DNA of 44,707 nt from positions 1 to 44,707 of the forward strand of contig PAKT01000048.1 of the NCBI GenBank assembly GCA_002710725.1. Direction: 5' to 3'. Each line of letters starts with the position of its first letter. Within the stretch, counting starts at the first letter, position 1. The stretch comes from Spongiibacteraceae bacterium. Its GTDB lineage: Bacteria; Pseudomonadota; Gammaproteobacteria; Pseudomonadales; Spongiibacteraceae. Positions 25,651 through 33,994 of the stretch are shown here, one piece after another. The notes under the pieces are model-generated. The model saw only the letters and a list, made by a program, of their open reading frames with translations. It ran no database searches and had not been told where the DNA came from. The translations under genes and the position numbers were made by a program.

Positions 25651-26685
25651 ATGGTCAGTCAGAAAAATAAGGTTCTCCCGAAAGTCTGCATATACGGTGC
25701 CGGCAGTATTGGTGTCTATGTGGGTGGCCGGCTGCAGGCCGCTGGCGTCGATGTCAGCTTTATAGGACGTCGGCGCATCGCAGAGCAGTTGGCAGCGCAT
25801 GGACTGCGGCTGACAGACTGGCAGGGCGCAGATGTCCAGCTGCCCGCGAAGGCGATTCAGTTTGCGACCGATGATGCGGCGATAAGCTCGGCGGATGTCA
25901 TTATCGTAACGGTGAAATCAGCTGCCACTGACGAGGTCGGGCGGGCATTGGCTGGCCGAATCAAGGCCGATGTTGTGGTGGTCAGTCTGCAGAACGGCAT
26001 TGGTAATGCGCGCACGCTGGCAAAGCACCTGCCGGACAATCCGGTGCTGACCGCGATGATCTCCTTCAATGTGCTGCAGCGAGGCGATGGCCATTTTCAT
26101 GCGGGTACCGAAGGGGAGTTGATGTCTGACCCTCACCCCCAGCTAGAGGCGCTGCTGCCGTATTTTCAGGCCGGCGACCTGCCTATGGAGCTGCGGGCCG
26201 ATATGCATGAAGTGCAGTGGGCCAAACTGTTGATGAACCTCAACAATGCGCTTAATGCTCTGTCCGGCATCCCTCTGCACGATGAGCTATCGCAGCGGGA
26301 CTACCGCCGTTGTCTGGTCATACTGATACAGGAAACACTCACGGTTCTGAAGCATAGCAACATTCGCCCGGCGCGGTTGATGCCGGTGCCAATGCACGTG
26401 CTGCCCTGGATTCTGAAATCACCCGACTGGCTTTTTGCCCGTCTTGCCAAGCAGATGCTGGCGATCGACCCGCTGGCGCGCTCGTCCATGTGGGAGGATC
26501 TGGAGGCGGGGCGTGTGACCGAAATCGACTGGATCAACGGCGAAGTCGTTCGCCAGGCAGAGAAAGCTGGCGCCACTGCACCGGCGAATCAGCGAGTGAT
26601 TGCGCTGATCCGGGCCGCAGAAAGAGGCGGTAAGCGCGACTGGTCCGGGTCTGAATTGCTGCGCGAATTGAAGGAGGCGGTATGA
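25651..26685 (+). CDS. 2-dehydropantoate 2-reductase-like protein
   Basis: A 344-residue member of the ketopantoate reductase (PanE/ApbA) family, which reduces 2-dehydropantoate to pantoate with NADPH. The nucleotide-binding motif is YGAGSIGVYVGGRL (about residues 15-28), and the catalytic lysine would be in WAKLLMNLNNALNAL. The C-terminal helical domain ends with DWINGEVVRQAEKAGATAPANQR. The protein is about 40 residues longer than Escherichia coli PanE, and it sits next to lipid/xenobiotic-type genes instead of pantothenate genes, so the substrate may differ. It overlaps the next gene by four bases (ATGA). Confidence 0.85.
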   Translation: MVSQKNKVLPKVCIYGAGSIGVYVGGRLQAAGVDVSFIGRRRIAEQLAAHGLRLTDWQGADVQLPAKAIQFATDDAAISSADVIIVTVKSAATDEVGRALAGRIKADVVVVSLQNGIGNARTLAKHLPDNPVLTAMISFNVLQRGDGHFHAGTEGELMSDPHPQLEALLPYFQAGDLPMELRADMHEVQWAKLLMNLNNALNALSGIPLHDELSQRDYRRCLVILIQETLTVLKHSNIRPARLMPVPMHVLPWILKSPDWLFARLAKQMLAIDPLARSSMWEDLEAGRVTEIDWINGEVVRQAEKAGATAPANQRVIALIRAAERGGKRDWSGSELLRELKEAV

Positions 26686-27434
26686 GTCTGGCAGGAAAGT
26701 CTGTGATGATCACCGGCGCGGCTTCGGGCATTGGCGCCGCCTGCGCACACAAAGCAGCCGCCGACGGGGCCCGCTTGTTGTTGTGCGATATGGATGTCGA
26801 GCGCGGCGAGGCCTTGCGTCAGGAGTTGGCATCCAAAGGCGCCGACTGCTACTTCCATGTCTGCAATGTGACGGCGGAAGAAGATATTGAAACGGCGGTG
26901 CGCAAGGCTAATAAGTATTTTGGTCGGCTCGACTGTGCCGTCAACAACGCGGGCATCACCGGCCCGGCAGCGGCGATTGAAAGCTATCGGCTCGAGGATT
27001 GGAATCAGGTTATCGCTACCAATCTGACGTCTGTATTTCTTTGCGTCAAACACCAGCTGGCGGCAATGAAGGCCCAGGGGAGTGGCGCCATTGTGAATGT
27101 GGCCTCGGGGGCGGGTTTGATTGGCACGCCGAATCTGGTGGCCTACTGCGCTTCCAAACACGGGGTGCTGGGTATAACCAAAACGGCGGTGGCGGAAAAC
27201 CCGCGCTCGGGTGTGAGAATCAATGCGGTGCTGCCTGGTTCAACCCGCACACCGATGCTTGAGCAGAGCATGGCTAACCCGGAGGTCGAAAAAATGATCC
27301 TCGGCAGTATCCCTTGCGGCCGGCTGGCTGAGCCCGAAGAGATTGCCGACGCAATACTGTGGTTGTGTTCCGATGCGGCCGGGTACGTGAACGGGCAATC
27401 GCTGGTGGTCGATAACGGCGGGCTGTCGCGCTGA
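26682..27434 (+). CDS. short-chain dehydrogenase/reductase
   Basis: A 250-residue classical SDR. Cofactor motif TGAASGIGAACAHKA, the structural NNAG in CAVNNAGITGP, catalytic Ser in NVASGAGL and the YxxxK motif YCASK are all present, with the usual C-terminal AGYVNGQSLVVDNGG. An aspartate after the second strand (LLCDMDVERG) suggests preference for NAD(H). It is translationally coupled to the preceding reductase, so the two probably act on one pathway; the substrate is unknown. Confidence 0.92.
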   Translation: MSLAGKSVMITGAASGIGAACAHKAAADGARLLLCDMDVERGEALRQELASKGADCYFHVCNVTAEEDIETAVRKANKYFGRLDCAVNNAGITGPAAAIESYRLEDWNQVIATNLTSVFLCVKHQLAAMKAQGSGAIVNVASGAGLIGTPNLVAYCASKHGVLGITKTAVAENPRSGVRINAVLPGSTRTPMLEQSMANPEVEKMILGSIPCGRLAEPEEIADAILWLCSDAAGYVNGQSLVVDNGGLSR

Positions 27435-27436
27435 GA

Positions 27437-28696
27437 TCACACCCGTTCCTGGGTCACCTTGAAGTAATCCATGTAAGGCTTGAAGCGGCGTCGCTCTTCT
27501 TCCAGGCGCAGCCCTGTCGCCATGAAATGATAGCGGTGGCGGTCGTACTGCAGGTAATCGTGAGTTTGCAGCAGTGATTCCATGGCTTCCCGCGCAGTTT
27601 CACTCAGCGGCAGATTAAAGTGCTGATAGATGCGTTCGACCACCGCAAGCGGCGCGTCTTGAATATCCTGAAAGTGAACATCCAGTATCTGCTTGGCGGG
27701 GATTTTACCTGATTGCCTGAACGCCAGGTTTCTGCTCAGCCCGAGGGCGGTCAGGTCGGCATGATGGCGTGAGATGTCGCGGAGATCAGGCGCGTTAGAG
27801 GCAAGGCTGCGCAGGGTATAAGTCAGATTGCTGAGTGCGCACACTGACTTCAGCGGGTCGCGGTGAATCTGCACCACCATGGCGTCGGGGTAGCGTTTCA
27901 GTGCGGCATCCAAATGCCAGAGGTGGCTGCTGGACATCAATACCCAGCGCTCGGTCTTGTGGCGCCATTGCAGGTGCTGCAGGAACTGGTAATGGAGATT
28001 GTAGGCGCCACGAAAATTTGCGTGCTCCTCCAGCCAACGATTGTAGCTTGGCACCCGGTAGGTCACACCGAAGTTCATTGATGTCAGATTCATCGCCGTG
28101 ATCGACACGCATTCCTGCGGCCGTTGTGCCCCCATCGGGTACAGGCGTTTCAATTCCGGCATGAGGCGCTGGGAATTGTTCAGCTCCCGGTTAACGCGGG
28201 CGATGCGCGAATCCGAGTGATAGGTTTCCGTGCGCGGCGGCGGGAAGGGGTAGCGCATTTCCCAGCTCAGCGGTACCCGGTTATCCGGGTCCTGCGCCAG
28301 CAGATCATGCAGCAGTGAAGAACCCGCATGATGGATGCCGGTAATAATCAGCGGGCGGGAAATGGGTGATCCGCTCAACTCGCGATTGACCTTAAAGGAG
28401 TGGATCAGCTTAAGTCGATTCTCCAGCGCGTGGAGAATATCGGCCTGGGCGATCAATCTGCCAAAAGTGGTCAGTTGTGCCTCGGTTTCGAGTGACTGGC
28501 AGAGTACGTCCAGGCCTTCGCGAAAGTCATCCGGCCCGAAGTCATTCAGGTTGGTGTTGCGGCGAGCGCGTTTAAGCAGGTTGCGCGGACGCAGGCTCGC
28601 TCCCCGAATCCCGATCAGGCGCAGGCTGCGGCCAGCCATATTGAGCAGTTTCAGGTTGAGGGGGAGTGACGCTTTATACATCCAACGACGGTCCAT
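27437..28696 (-). CDS. sulfotransferase family protein
   Basis: A 419-residue protein of the PAPS-dependent sulfotransferase fold (Sulfotransfer_3-like). The 5'-phosphosulfate loop is PLIITGIHHAGSSLLHDLLA (near residues 114-133), the position that reads GxxRSGTT in many relatives. The 3'-phosphate region is probably AMVVQIHRDPLKSV. It would transfer sulfate from PAPS to a hydroxyl or amine of a lipid or small molecule; the acceptor is unknown. It is convergent with the SDR gene, two bases apart. Confidence 0.82.
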   Translation of the reverse strand: MDRRWMYKASLPLNLKLLNMAGRSLRLIGIRGASLRPRNLLKRARRNTNLNDFGPDDFREGLDVLCQSLETEAQLTTFGRLIAQADILHALENRLKLIHSFKVNRELSGSPISRPLIITGIHHAGSSLLHDLLAQDPDNRVPLSWEMRYPFPPPRTETYHSDSRIARVNRELNNSQRLMPELKRLYPMGAQRPQECVSITAMNLTSMNFGVTYRVPSYNRWLEEHANFRGAYNLHYQFLQHLQWRHKTERWVLMSSSHLWHLDAALKRYPDAMVVQIHRDPLKSVCALSNLTYTLRSLASNAPDLRDISRHHADLTALGLSRNLAFRQSGKIPAKQILDVHFQDIQDAPLAVVERIYQHFNLPLSETAREAMESLLQTHDYLQYDRHRYHFMATGLRLEEERRRFKPYMDYFKVTQERV

Positions 28697-28846
28697 GGCG
28701 CGAGGTGCGACAGTCTAACGCAGCCCGCACAGCGGAGGCCAGCCAGTGCTGACTTGAAGAAGGCGCTGGTGTCACCCATTGAGAGGATGGTAGGGCGGCC
28801 CGCGCCGACTATAGTGTGCTAACAGCAAGCAAACTGGAGAAAGACC

Positions 28847-29323
28847 ATGATAGATCTAGAAGCGATCGAGCTGATCAAACAGCTGAAAGCGCGTTACTTC
28901 CGATTTCTCGATACCGCCAACTGGGAGGGGATGAAGGCCTCGGTATTTGTTGACGACGCCACCATCAACTTCAAAAGCCCGTCCTACGACATCAGCTTTA
29001 ACGGCTGGGGCGATATCGAAGCCTTCTACAAAAGCGCCTTTACCAAAACCCGCTTTGGCATGCACAACGGCCATCACCCCGAAATTACCGTCGATGGCGA
29101 TACTGCCGTCGGTCTGTGGTATCTGCACGATATCTTCGTCAATCTGGACGACAACACCCAGTTTGAAGGCAGTGCGCTGTACCGCGATGAGTACATCAAA
29201 GTGAACGGTGAGTGGCGCATCAAAAACTCCGCCTACGAGCGCCTGTTCGAGCAGATCAGCAAGCGCCCGGATGACGTCAAGGTAACCGCGATTCCCATCG
29301 GCAATCGCTTCGCCTGCGACTGA
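28847..29323 (+). CDS. SnoaL-like (NTF2 superfamily) protein
   Basis: A 158-residue cone-shaped alpha+beta (NTF2/SnoaL-like) protein. It opens with a helix LIKQLKARYFRFLDTANW, has VFVDDATINF, then HNGHHPEITVDGD and ALYRDEYIKVNGEWRIKNSAYERLFE. Relatives include steroid isomerases, polyketide cyclases and bile-acid dehydratase BaiE. The Tyr, Asp and His typical of the dehydratase group seem present, but assignment by eye is not safe. It shares the base of its TGATG stop/start with the MaoC-like gene. Confidence 0.85.
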   Translation: MIDLEAIELIKQLKARYFRFLDTANWEGMKASVFVDDATINFKSPSYDISFNGWGDIEAFYKSAFTKTRFGMHNGHHPEITVDGDTAVGLWYLHDIFVNLDDNTQFEGSALYRDEYIKVNGEWRIKNSAYERLFEQISKRPDDVKVTAIPIGNRFACD

Positions 29324-29769
29324 TGCGCTACTTTGAAGATATTGTGGTCGGCAACCGCGTAGTGGGCGACGACCGCTATACCCTGACGGCGGAGGAGATC
29401 AAAACCTTCGCCGGGCAGTGGGACCCGATGCCCTTCCACCTCGACGAAGAAGTGGCGCGCCAGTCTCCCATTGGCGGTCTGTTTGCCTCCAGCATTCACA
29501 CTGTGGCCATTGGTGTGAAATTGAGCCACGCCATCCCGCAAGAGCCCATGGCAGTTGTCGCTGGCCTGGGTTGGGACGAAGTTCGCTTTCACCAGCCGGT
29601 CTTTGCCGGTGATACCCTGCGGGTTGAGGCCGAAATTCACAGCAAGCGCGAGTCGGCGAGCAATCCCGAGCGGGGTATCTGCGTCAGCCGCATCGAGCTG
29701 TTCAATCAGCGCGACGAACTGGCAGTGGAGTACAAGATCGCCAGCCTGCTGCTTAGGCGTGGTAGCTGA
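29323..29769 (+). CDS. MaoC-like hot-dog fold dehydratase
   Basis: A 148-residue protein of the MaoC/(R)-enoyl-CoA hydratase family. The start MRYFEDIVVGNRVVGDDRYTLT, the FAGQWDPMPFHLDEEVARQS element with the catalytic-type Asp and His, and the second half (RFHQPVFAGDTLRVEAEI) are characteristic. Such enzymes hydrate enoyl-CoA thioesters. Overlap with the SnoaL-like gene suggests they act together. Confidence 0.9.
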   Translation: MRYFEDIVVGNRVVGDDRYTLTAEEIKTFAGQWDPMPFHLDEEVARQSPIGGLFASSIHTVAIGVKLSHAIPQEPMAVVAGLGWDEVRFHQPVFAGDTLRVEAEIHSKRESASNPERGICVSRIELFNQRDELAVEYKIASLLLRRGS

Positions 29770-29807
29770 ATTCTTTCCGAATCGTCATCTTGTGGGTGCT
29801 TGCGACT

Positions 29808-29831
29808 TTGACTATCCGCCCGTATAGTCAA
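29808..29831. promoter_or_regulatory. inverted repeat operator candidate
   Basis: TTGACTAT and ATAGTCAA form a perfect 8-bp inverted repeat with an 8-base spacer, 48 bases before the start of the lipocalin-like gene. There is no T-run, so an operator for a dimeric regulator (TetR-like spacing) is more likely than a terminator. Confidence 0.4.
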
Positions 29832-29879
29832 TGCCAGATGTAGTTAACAATAAACCACGACTCCCGCACGGTGACCCCC

Positions 29880-31001
29880 ATGATTACCAGTTTCGACGAT
29901 TACTGCATTCACCAGACCGCTTACCCGGTAGCCGAGCCTTCCACCAGCGACCGCAACTTCTACGACCGCTACTGGTTTAACGGCTTTGACGAGAGCGGCG
30001 ACTACCTGTTTGAAATTGGCTTCGGCCTCTACCCCAACCGCCATATCATGGACGGCCATTTCAGCGTAGCGGTGGGCAACAAGCAGTACGCCTTTCACGC
30101 CTCGCGCCGCGCCCCGAAAGACCGGAAGGAAACCGTCGTTGGCCCACTGAGCGTGACTATCGAAGAGCCCATGCGGCAGGTGCGGGTCAAGCTGGAGGCC
30201 AACGAGCACAACATCGAGTGCGACCTGCTGTTTACCGCCACAAGCGTGCCTCATCGTGAACCGCCCAATATCATGCATGACGACGGCCATCTCATCATGT
30301 TCACCACCCGCTTCACCCAAATGGGAAGCTGGGACGGCTATTTCAGTATTGATGGCAAGCGCACCGAAGTGAAAAAGGCTTATGCGATTCGCGATAAATC
30401 CTGGGGTGTACGCCCCGTCGGCGAGCCGCAGGGCGGCGCTCCCGGCCTGCTGAATGACGACCCCGGTGTGTATTGGGTGTGGAACCCCATCAACTGGGGC
30501 GACTTCTGCACCCAGATGGGCACCTTTGAAGACCGCGACGGGCGGCCGACTCAGGTCAGCGCCGATCTGGTGCCGCTCTACAAAAATCCCGACGATATCC
30601 CCCACGGTGAAGAGTCAGGCATCAAAGCGATGAGCGATGTACAGCACAGCGTAACTTGGAAAAAAGGCACCCGCATGGCTGCCGGTGCGCAAATGAATTT
30701 TCAGGACAAAGACGGCAACAGCTACGAGTACACCCTCGAGCCGCTGCAAAAGTTCTACATGCTGGGCATAGGCTACAACCACTTCGAATGGGGCCACGCC
30801 TACTGGAAAGGCGAGCTGGCTACTGCCCGTGAAGAGTGGGACCACAACGAGGTAAACCCGCTGGACTACCAGTTCATCCACAACCATCAGGTAGTGCGCG
30901 CGACTATGGGTGACAAGGTGGGTATGGGCGTTCTTGAGACTATCGTTATTGGCCGCCACGAGCGTTCGGGCTTCAAGGAGCTGTTTGACGGGGCGGAGTA
31001 G
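29880..31001 (+). CDS. DUF7064/CrtC-like lipocalin-fold protein
   Basis: A 373-residue soluble protein of the double-barrel lipocalin-like group that includes carotenoid hydratase CrtC and AttH (DUF7064/DUF7065). Family-like features are the repeated aromatic beta strands, the central RDKSWGVRPVGEP motif and VYWVWNPINWGDF. There is no signal peptide. These proteins are common in bacteria that degrade steroids or unusual lipids, but the activity is unknown. A GTG at 29871 is an alternative start; the ATG at 29880 looks better. Confidence 0.75.
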   Translation: MITSFDDYCIHQTAYPVAEPSTSDRNFYDRYWFNGFDESGDYLFEIGFGLYPNRHIMDGHFSVAVGNKQYAFHASRRAPKDRKETVVGPLSVTIEEPMRQVRVKLEANEHNIECDLLFTATSVPHREPPNIMHDDGHLIMFTTRFTQMGSWDGYFSIDGKRTEVKKAYAIRDKSWGVRPVGEPQGGAPGLLNDDPGVYWVWNPINWGDFCTQMGTFEDRDGRPTQVSADLVPLYKNPDDIPHGEESGIKAMSDVQHSVTWKKGTRMAAGAQMNFQDKDGNSYEYTLEPLQKFYMLGIGYNHFEWGHAYWKGELATAREEWDHNEVNPLDYQFIHNHQVVRATMGDKVGMGVLETIVIGRHERSGFKELFDGAE

Positions 31002-31043
31002 TGCGCGGTTTGATGTTTGAGCCACAGATTGTGACGACGGTAT

Positions 31044-31080
31044 GAAATTTACATCTGTCACTTCACATTCTTTAAATTTC
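31044..31080. promoter_or_regulatory. AT-rich inverted repeat upstream of the large exported genes
   Basis: GAAATTTA (31044-31051) and TAAATTTC (31073-31080) form an 8-bp inverted repeat, followed at once by TATAGG (31083-31088), a possible -10 with TTCACA (31062-31067) as a poor -35. It lies in the 203-base gap before the three-gene exported-protein locus and is the best promoter/operator candidate there. Confidence 0.3.
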
Positions 31081-31204
31081 GCTATAGGATCTTGACCCAG
31101 TAGATACATCTTTCGGCAGGGACGCCGGTTGAATCCTTTCTGTGATTCAGCACTTAAGCATGGATGCGCATTCCTGCACGAAATAATTCGAACAATAAGC
31201 TCTG

Positions 31205-33994
31205 GTGGGCCTTGTCGTGTGCAGGATAATATTTTTAATCTCCTTTCGTCTCTTTGTGCTTTGCCTTTGCCTATCGGCACCGGTTCACTCGCACGATGGT
31301 GAAGTTCACTCTCAGGAAAGCGTTGGCGCCAATCTTCAGGCAGCAATTCACTGGCTGGAGTCAAGGCAGCGTGATGACGGTTCCTTTAGCTCTAGCTCCG
31401 ACTCGGCCTCGGTTGATCAAGCTACTTCGCAGGCCGCACTCGCCTTGTTGGCGCATGAAACAACTACTTTCGCTCCTTCCGCGGCGCTGAAAACCCTGCA
31501 GTCCAATCTGGAACTGTTGTCTACGGAGCGCCTGGCCAGATTGATTCGGGTTCTGACTATTATGAATGAACCTGTTTCAGACGCGCTGACTGAATTGTTG
31601 AAGCGGCGAGGTGCTGATGGTGGTTTCGGCTACTTCAGCGGCTACCAGAGTACCCCGCTGGACACAGCCCACGCCCTGCTTGCCCTTCAAAAAGTCGGGG
31701 CGGATACCGCCTATGCAGCGGCTGCGGTGAACTATTTGTCTTCTGCCCAGCTTGCCAGTGGCGCATTCGGATTATACGAAGATCAGGCGTCGCTGGAGGT
31801 TACCGCTCAGGTTGTGAAAGCGCTGAAACCTTATCTTTATCGCTTCGCGCTTGGCGATACGCTTCGTTCTGCAATGGCAGTGATGTATTCAAGCCAGCGC
31901 AATGTTCGCTGGGGCGATGATTGGGAGACCGCACTGGCACTGCAAGCACTCGTTCCCCTGACCACTGATGTAACGCGTTATCAGCCTGCGGCGCGCGGAC
32001 TGGCTGACAGGCAGGCCCTGCAGGGGCATTGGGATGACTCAGTTTACACAACAGCCTTGGCTCTCAGCGCTTTCACCTTGTTGGGATCTGTGGATGTACC
32101 GGTTGATCCGGAAAAAGCCGTGATTACAGGTGTCTTGTTAGACGCTGATTCCGGGCAGCCAATTGGCAATGCGAAAGTTGATCTGCTGAATGGCTCGGCG
32201 CCGGGCAATCAACTCAACGATGATGGCAGCTTTGCAATCAGTGGTTTGGAGCCGGGGGCCTATATGCTCGGCTATTCCGCACCGGGCTATCTCAGTGCCT
32301 CTCAGAATGTCAGCGTAAAAGCGGGTCAGTTTGTAAACGTCGGTACGATTCGTCTGTCAGTAGCGCCATCCACTTCATTGATAAAAGGCATTGTAAAAGA
32401 TGGTTTAAGCGATCAGCCGCTGAGCGGTTCCGTGGTTGAGGCTGTGGTCGGCGCGAGCCGGACTAGCGCGATTACCGATGCGGAGGGCCGCTACCAGCTT
32501 CTCAGTGAGCCTGGGGCGGCAACTCTCACGGCATCGCTACCTGGCTACCATACAGCGGTGGCAAACTCCGACTTGAGAGCAGGCTCAGTGGTAAATTTTT
32601 CGCCTCCCTTGCTTCCCTCAAGCCAGCCGGAGATCACCGCATCCAGCATTCACGGGCGTCTGATTAACTCTAATGAATTGCCCTTGGAACTGGTCAGCAT
32701 CCAACTGAGTGACGGAGCCAGTGTTATTTCTACTCAAAGCGATGCTCAGGGCTATTTTGAAATGCTGGATATCGCTCCGGGTGACAAAACGCTCCAACTC
32801 CAGAAAGCGGGCTATGAAACCATGGTTTCGAATCTCATTGTCCCACAGAAAAGCAGGGTTAATGTCGGTGATATCACGCTTAAAGAGAAACCAACTTTGC
32901 CGGTCAGCTCCATCACCGGACGAATAACCGATATGGCGACAGGAAGCCCGGTCGCCGGTGCCCAGATATCGGTGAATGGGAAAAGTACCCGCAGTGATAA
33001 TAATGGCTTTTACCACCTGTCGGATATTCAGGTGCTTGAGTTTACGGTGTCGGTGACAGCCTCGGGATACCTGTTTACAGATAAGCTGTTGTCACTGAGC
33101 GAACACGCCGATATTTCGCTGGACATCCCGTTGCGTAGCGCGTCGCTGGGTGGCGTTACCATCGCCGAAGTAGCAACGGACAAAAACTCCTACACTGCGT
33201 ATGAGCCGGTCTATATCAGTGCGGTACTGGAAAATAACACCCAGTTAACCCAGCGAGCGAGGCTCTTTGTGCGGGTGTTGGACGAGGATGGCGCCGAGTT
33301 GGCCAGTTTTACGGCGAACTATCTTCCACCGCTGGATCCGGACAGCAGCCCTGACGAAATTGCCCATTATCAGCAGCATCTGGAAGACACTATCGAAGAG
33401 GTTCAACCAGGACAGCGGCGTGAGATCTCATTTGAACAATGGTGGAACACCCAGCGGATAGCTCCCGGTAGCTACCTCATTACCGTACAGGCCTTTGACG
33501 GTGCGACCAGTAATCTTGTGTCAGAGAAGAGCACCTCGGTAGAGGTGGTGGAAACGCGCAGGCTGCTTTCTATCGCAGGCGATGCCGCTCCGGGATATGC
33601 CTTGCTTCATCGCGAAACGGCTATCGAGCTATATGCCGATATTCACAATCAATCCAATGTTCCTGTCACTTTGGACTTCAGCTATGTATTGCGAAACCCT
33701 GACGGCAGCGAAATCGTGCAGGGTAATCAGTCAGTCCAGCTTGGGCCAGAACAGACTAACAGTCGAATTTCGTTGAGTGACTTTCCCTACACCTTTGCCG
33801 AAAGCGGTGACTATCTGTTGGAAATTTTCGACCTCAATGGTGCAGCGGTTGATGATCTTGCCACCGGTCTTGTCTTTGTGCCTCCCTCTATCCGGCTGGA
33901 GGCCACGCAGTCATTGAATCCCGCTGAGATTTTGCCACTGGAAGGCATTTCTGTGGACAGCAGAATCGAAATAAAAGGAGTTGACGGTGAATAA
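31205..33994 (+). CDS. exported toroid / carboxypeptidase-regulatory-like protein
   Basis: A 929-residue exported protein. After a signal peptide (about 1-30) comes an alpha/alpha-toroid of prenyltransferase/squalene-cyclase type (about 40-300), with repeats such as AIHWLESRQRDDGSF, TPLDTAHALLALQK and QGHWDDSVYTTALALSAF. Four carboxypeptidase regulatory-like (transthyretin-like) beta domains start near 306 (ITGVLLDADSGQPI), 392, 480 and 569 (ITGRITDMATGSPVAG). The C-terminus has two macroglobulin-like beta domains, the first at TDKNSYTAYEPVYIS. No catalytic Asp-rich motif of a real cyclase is seen, so a binding or structural role outside the cytoplasm is likely. The start is GTG (31205 or 31217). 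It overlaps the next gene by eight bases. Confidence 0.8.
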   Translation: MGLVVCRIIFLISFRLFVLCLCLSAPVHSHDGEVHSQESVGANLQAAIHWLESRQRDDGSFSSSSDSASVDQATSQAALALLAHETTTFAPSAALKTLQSNLELLSTERLARLIRVLTIMNEPVSDALTELLKRRGADGGFGYFSGYQSTPLDTAHALLALQKVGADTAYAAAAVNYLSSAQLASGAFGLYEDQASLEVTAQVVKALKPYLYRFALGDTLRSAMAVMYSSQRNVRWGDDWETALALQALVPLTTDVTRYQPAARGLADRQALQGHWDDSVYTTALALSAFTLLGSVDVPVDPEKAVITGVLLDADSGQPIGNAKVDLLNGSAPGNQLNDDGSFAISGLEPGAYMLGYSAPGYLSASQNVSVKAGQFVNVGTIRLSVAPSTSLIKGIVKDGLSDQPLSGSVVEAVVGASRTSAITDAEGRYQLLSEPGAATLTASLPGYHTAVANSDLRAGSVVNFSPPLLPSSQPEITASSIHGRLINSNELPLELVSIQLSDGASVISTQSDAQGYFEMLDIAPGDKTLQLQKAGYETMVSNLIVPQKSRVNVGDITLKEKPTLPVSSITGRITDMATGSPVAGAQISVNGKSTRSDNNGFYHLSDIQVLEFTVSVTASGYLFTDKLLSLSEHADISLDIPLRSASLGGVTIAEVATDKNSYTAYEPVYISAVLENNTQLTQRARLFVRVLDEDGAELASFTANYLPPLDPDSSPDEIAHYQQHLEDTIEEVQPGQRREISFEQWWNTQRIAPGSYLITVQAFDGATSNLVSEKSTSVEVVETRRLLSIAGDAAPGYALLHRETAIELYADIHNQSNVPVTLDFSYVLRNPDGSEIVQGNQSVQLGPEQTNSRISLSDFPYTFAESGDYLLEIFDLNGAAVDDLATGLVFVPPSIRLEATQSLNPAEILPLEGISVDSRIEIKGVDGE

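Noticed and set aside
31002-31204. Possible c-di-GMP (GEMM) riboswitch suggested by GGGACGCCGG
   Set aside because: The other conserved GEMM elements and the expected helix order are missing.
29844-31364. Two long minus-strand frames opposite the lipocalin-like gene
   Set aside because: They are antisense shadows caused by GC-rich third positions; the plus-strand protein has coherent family motifs.
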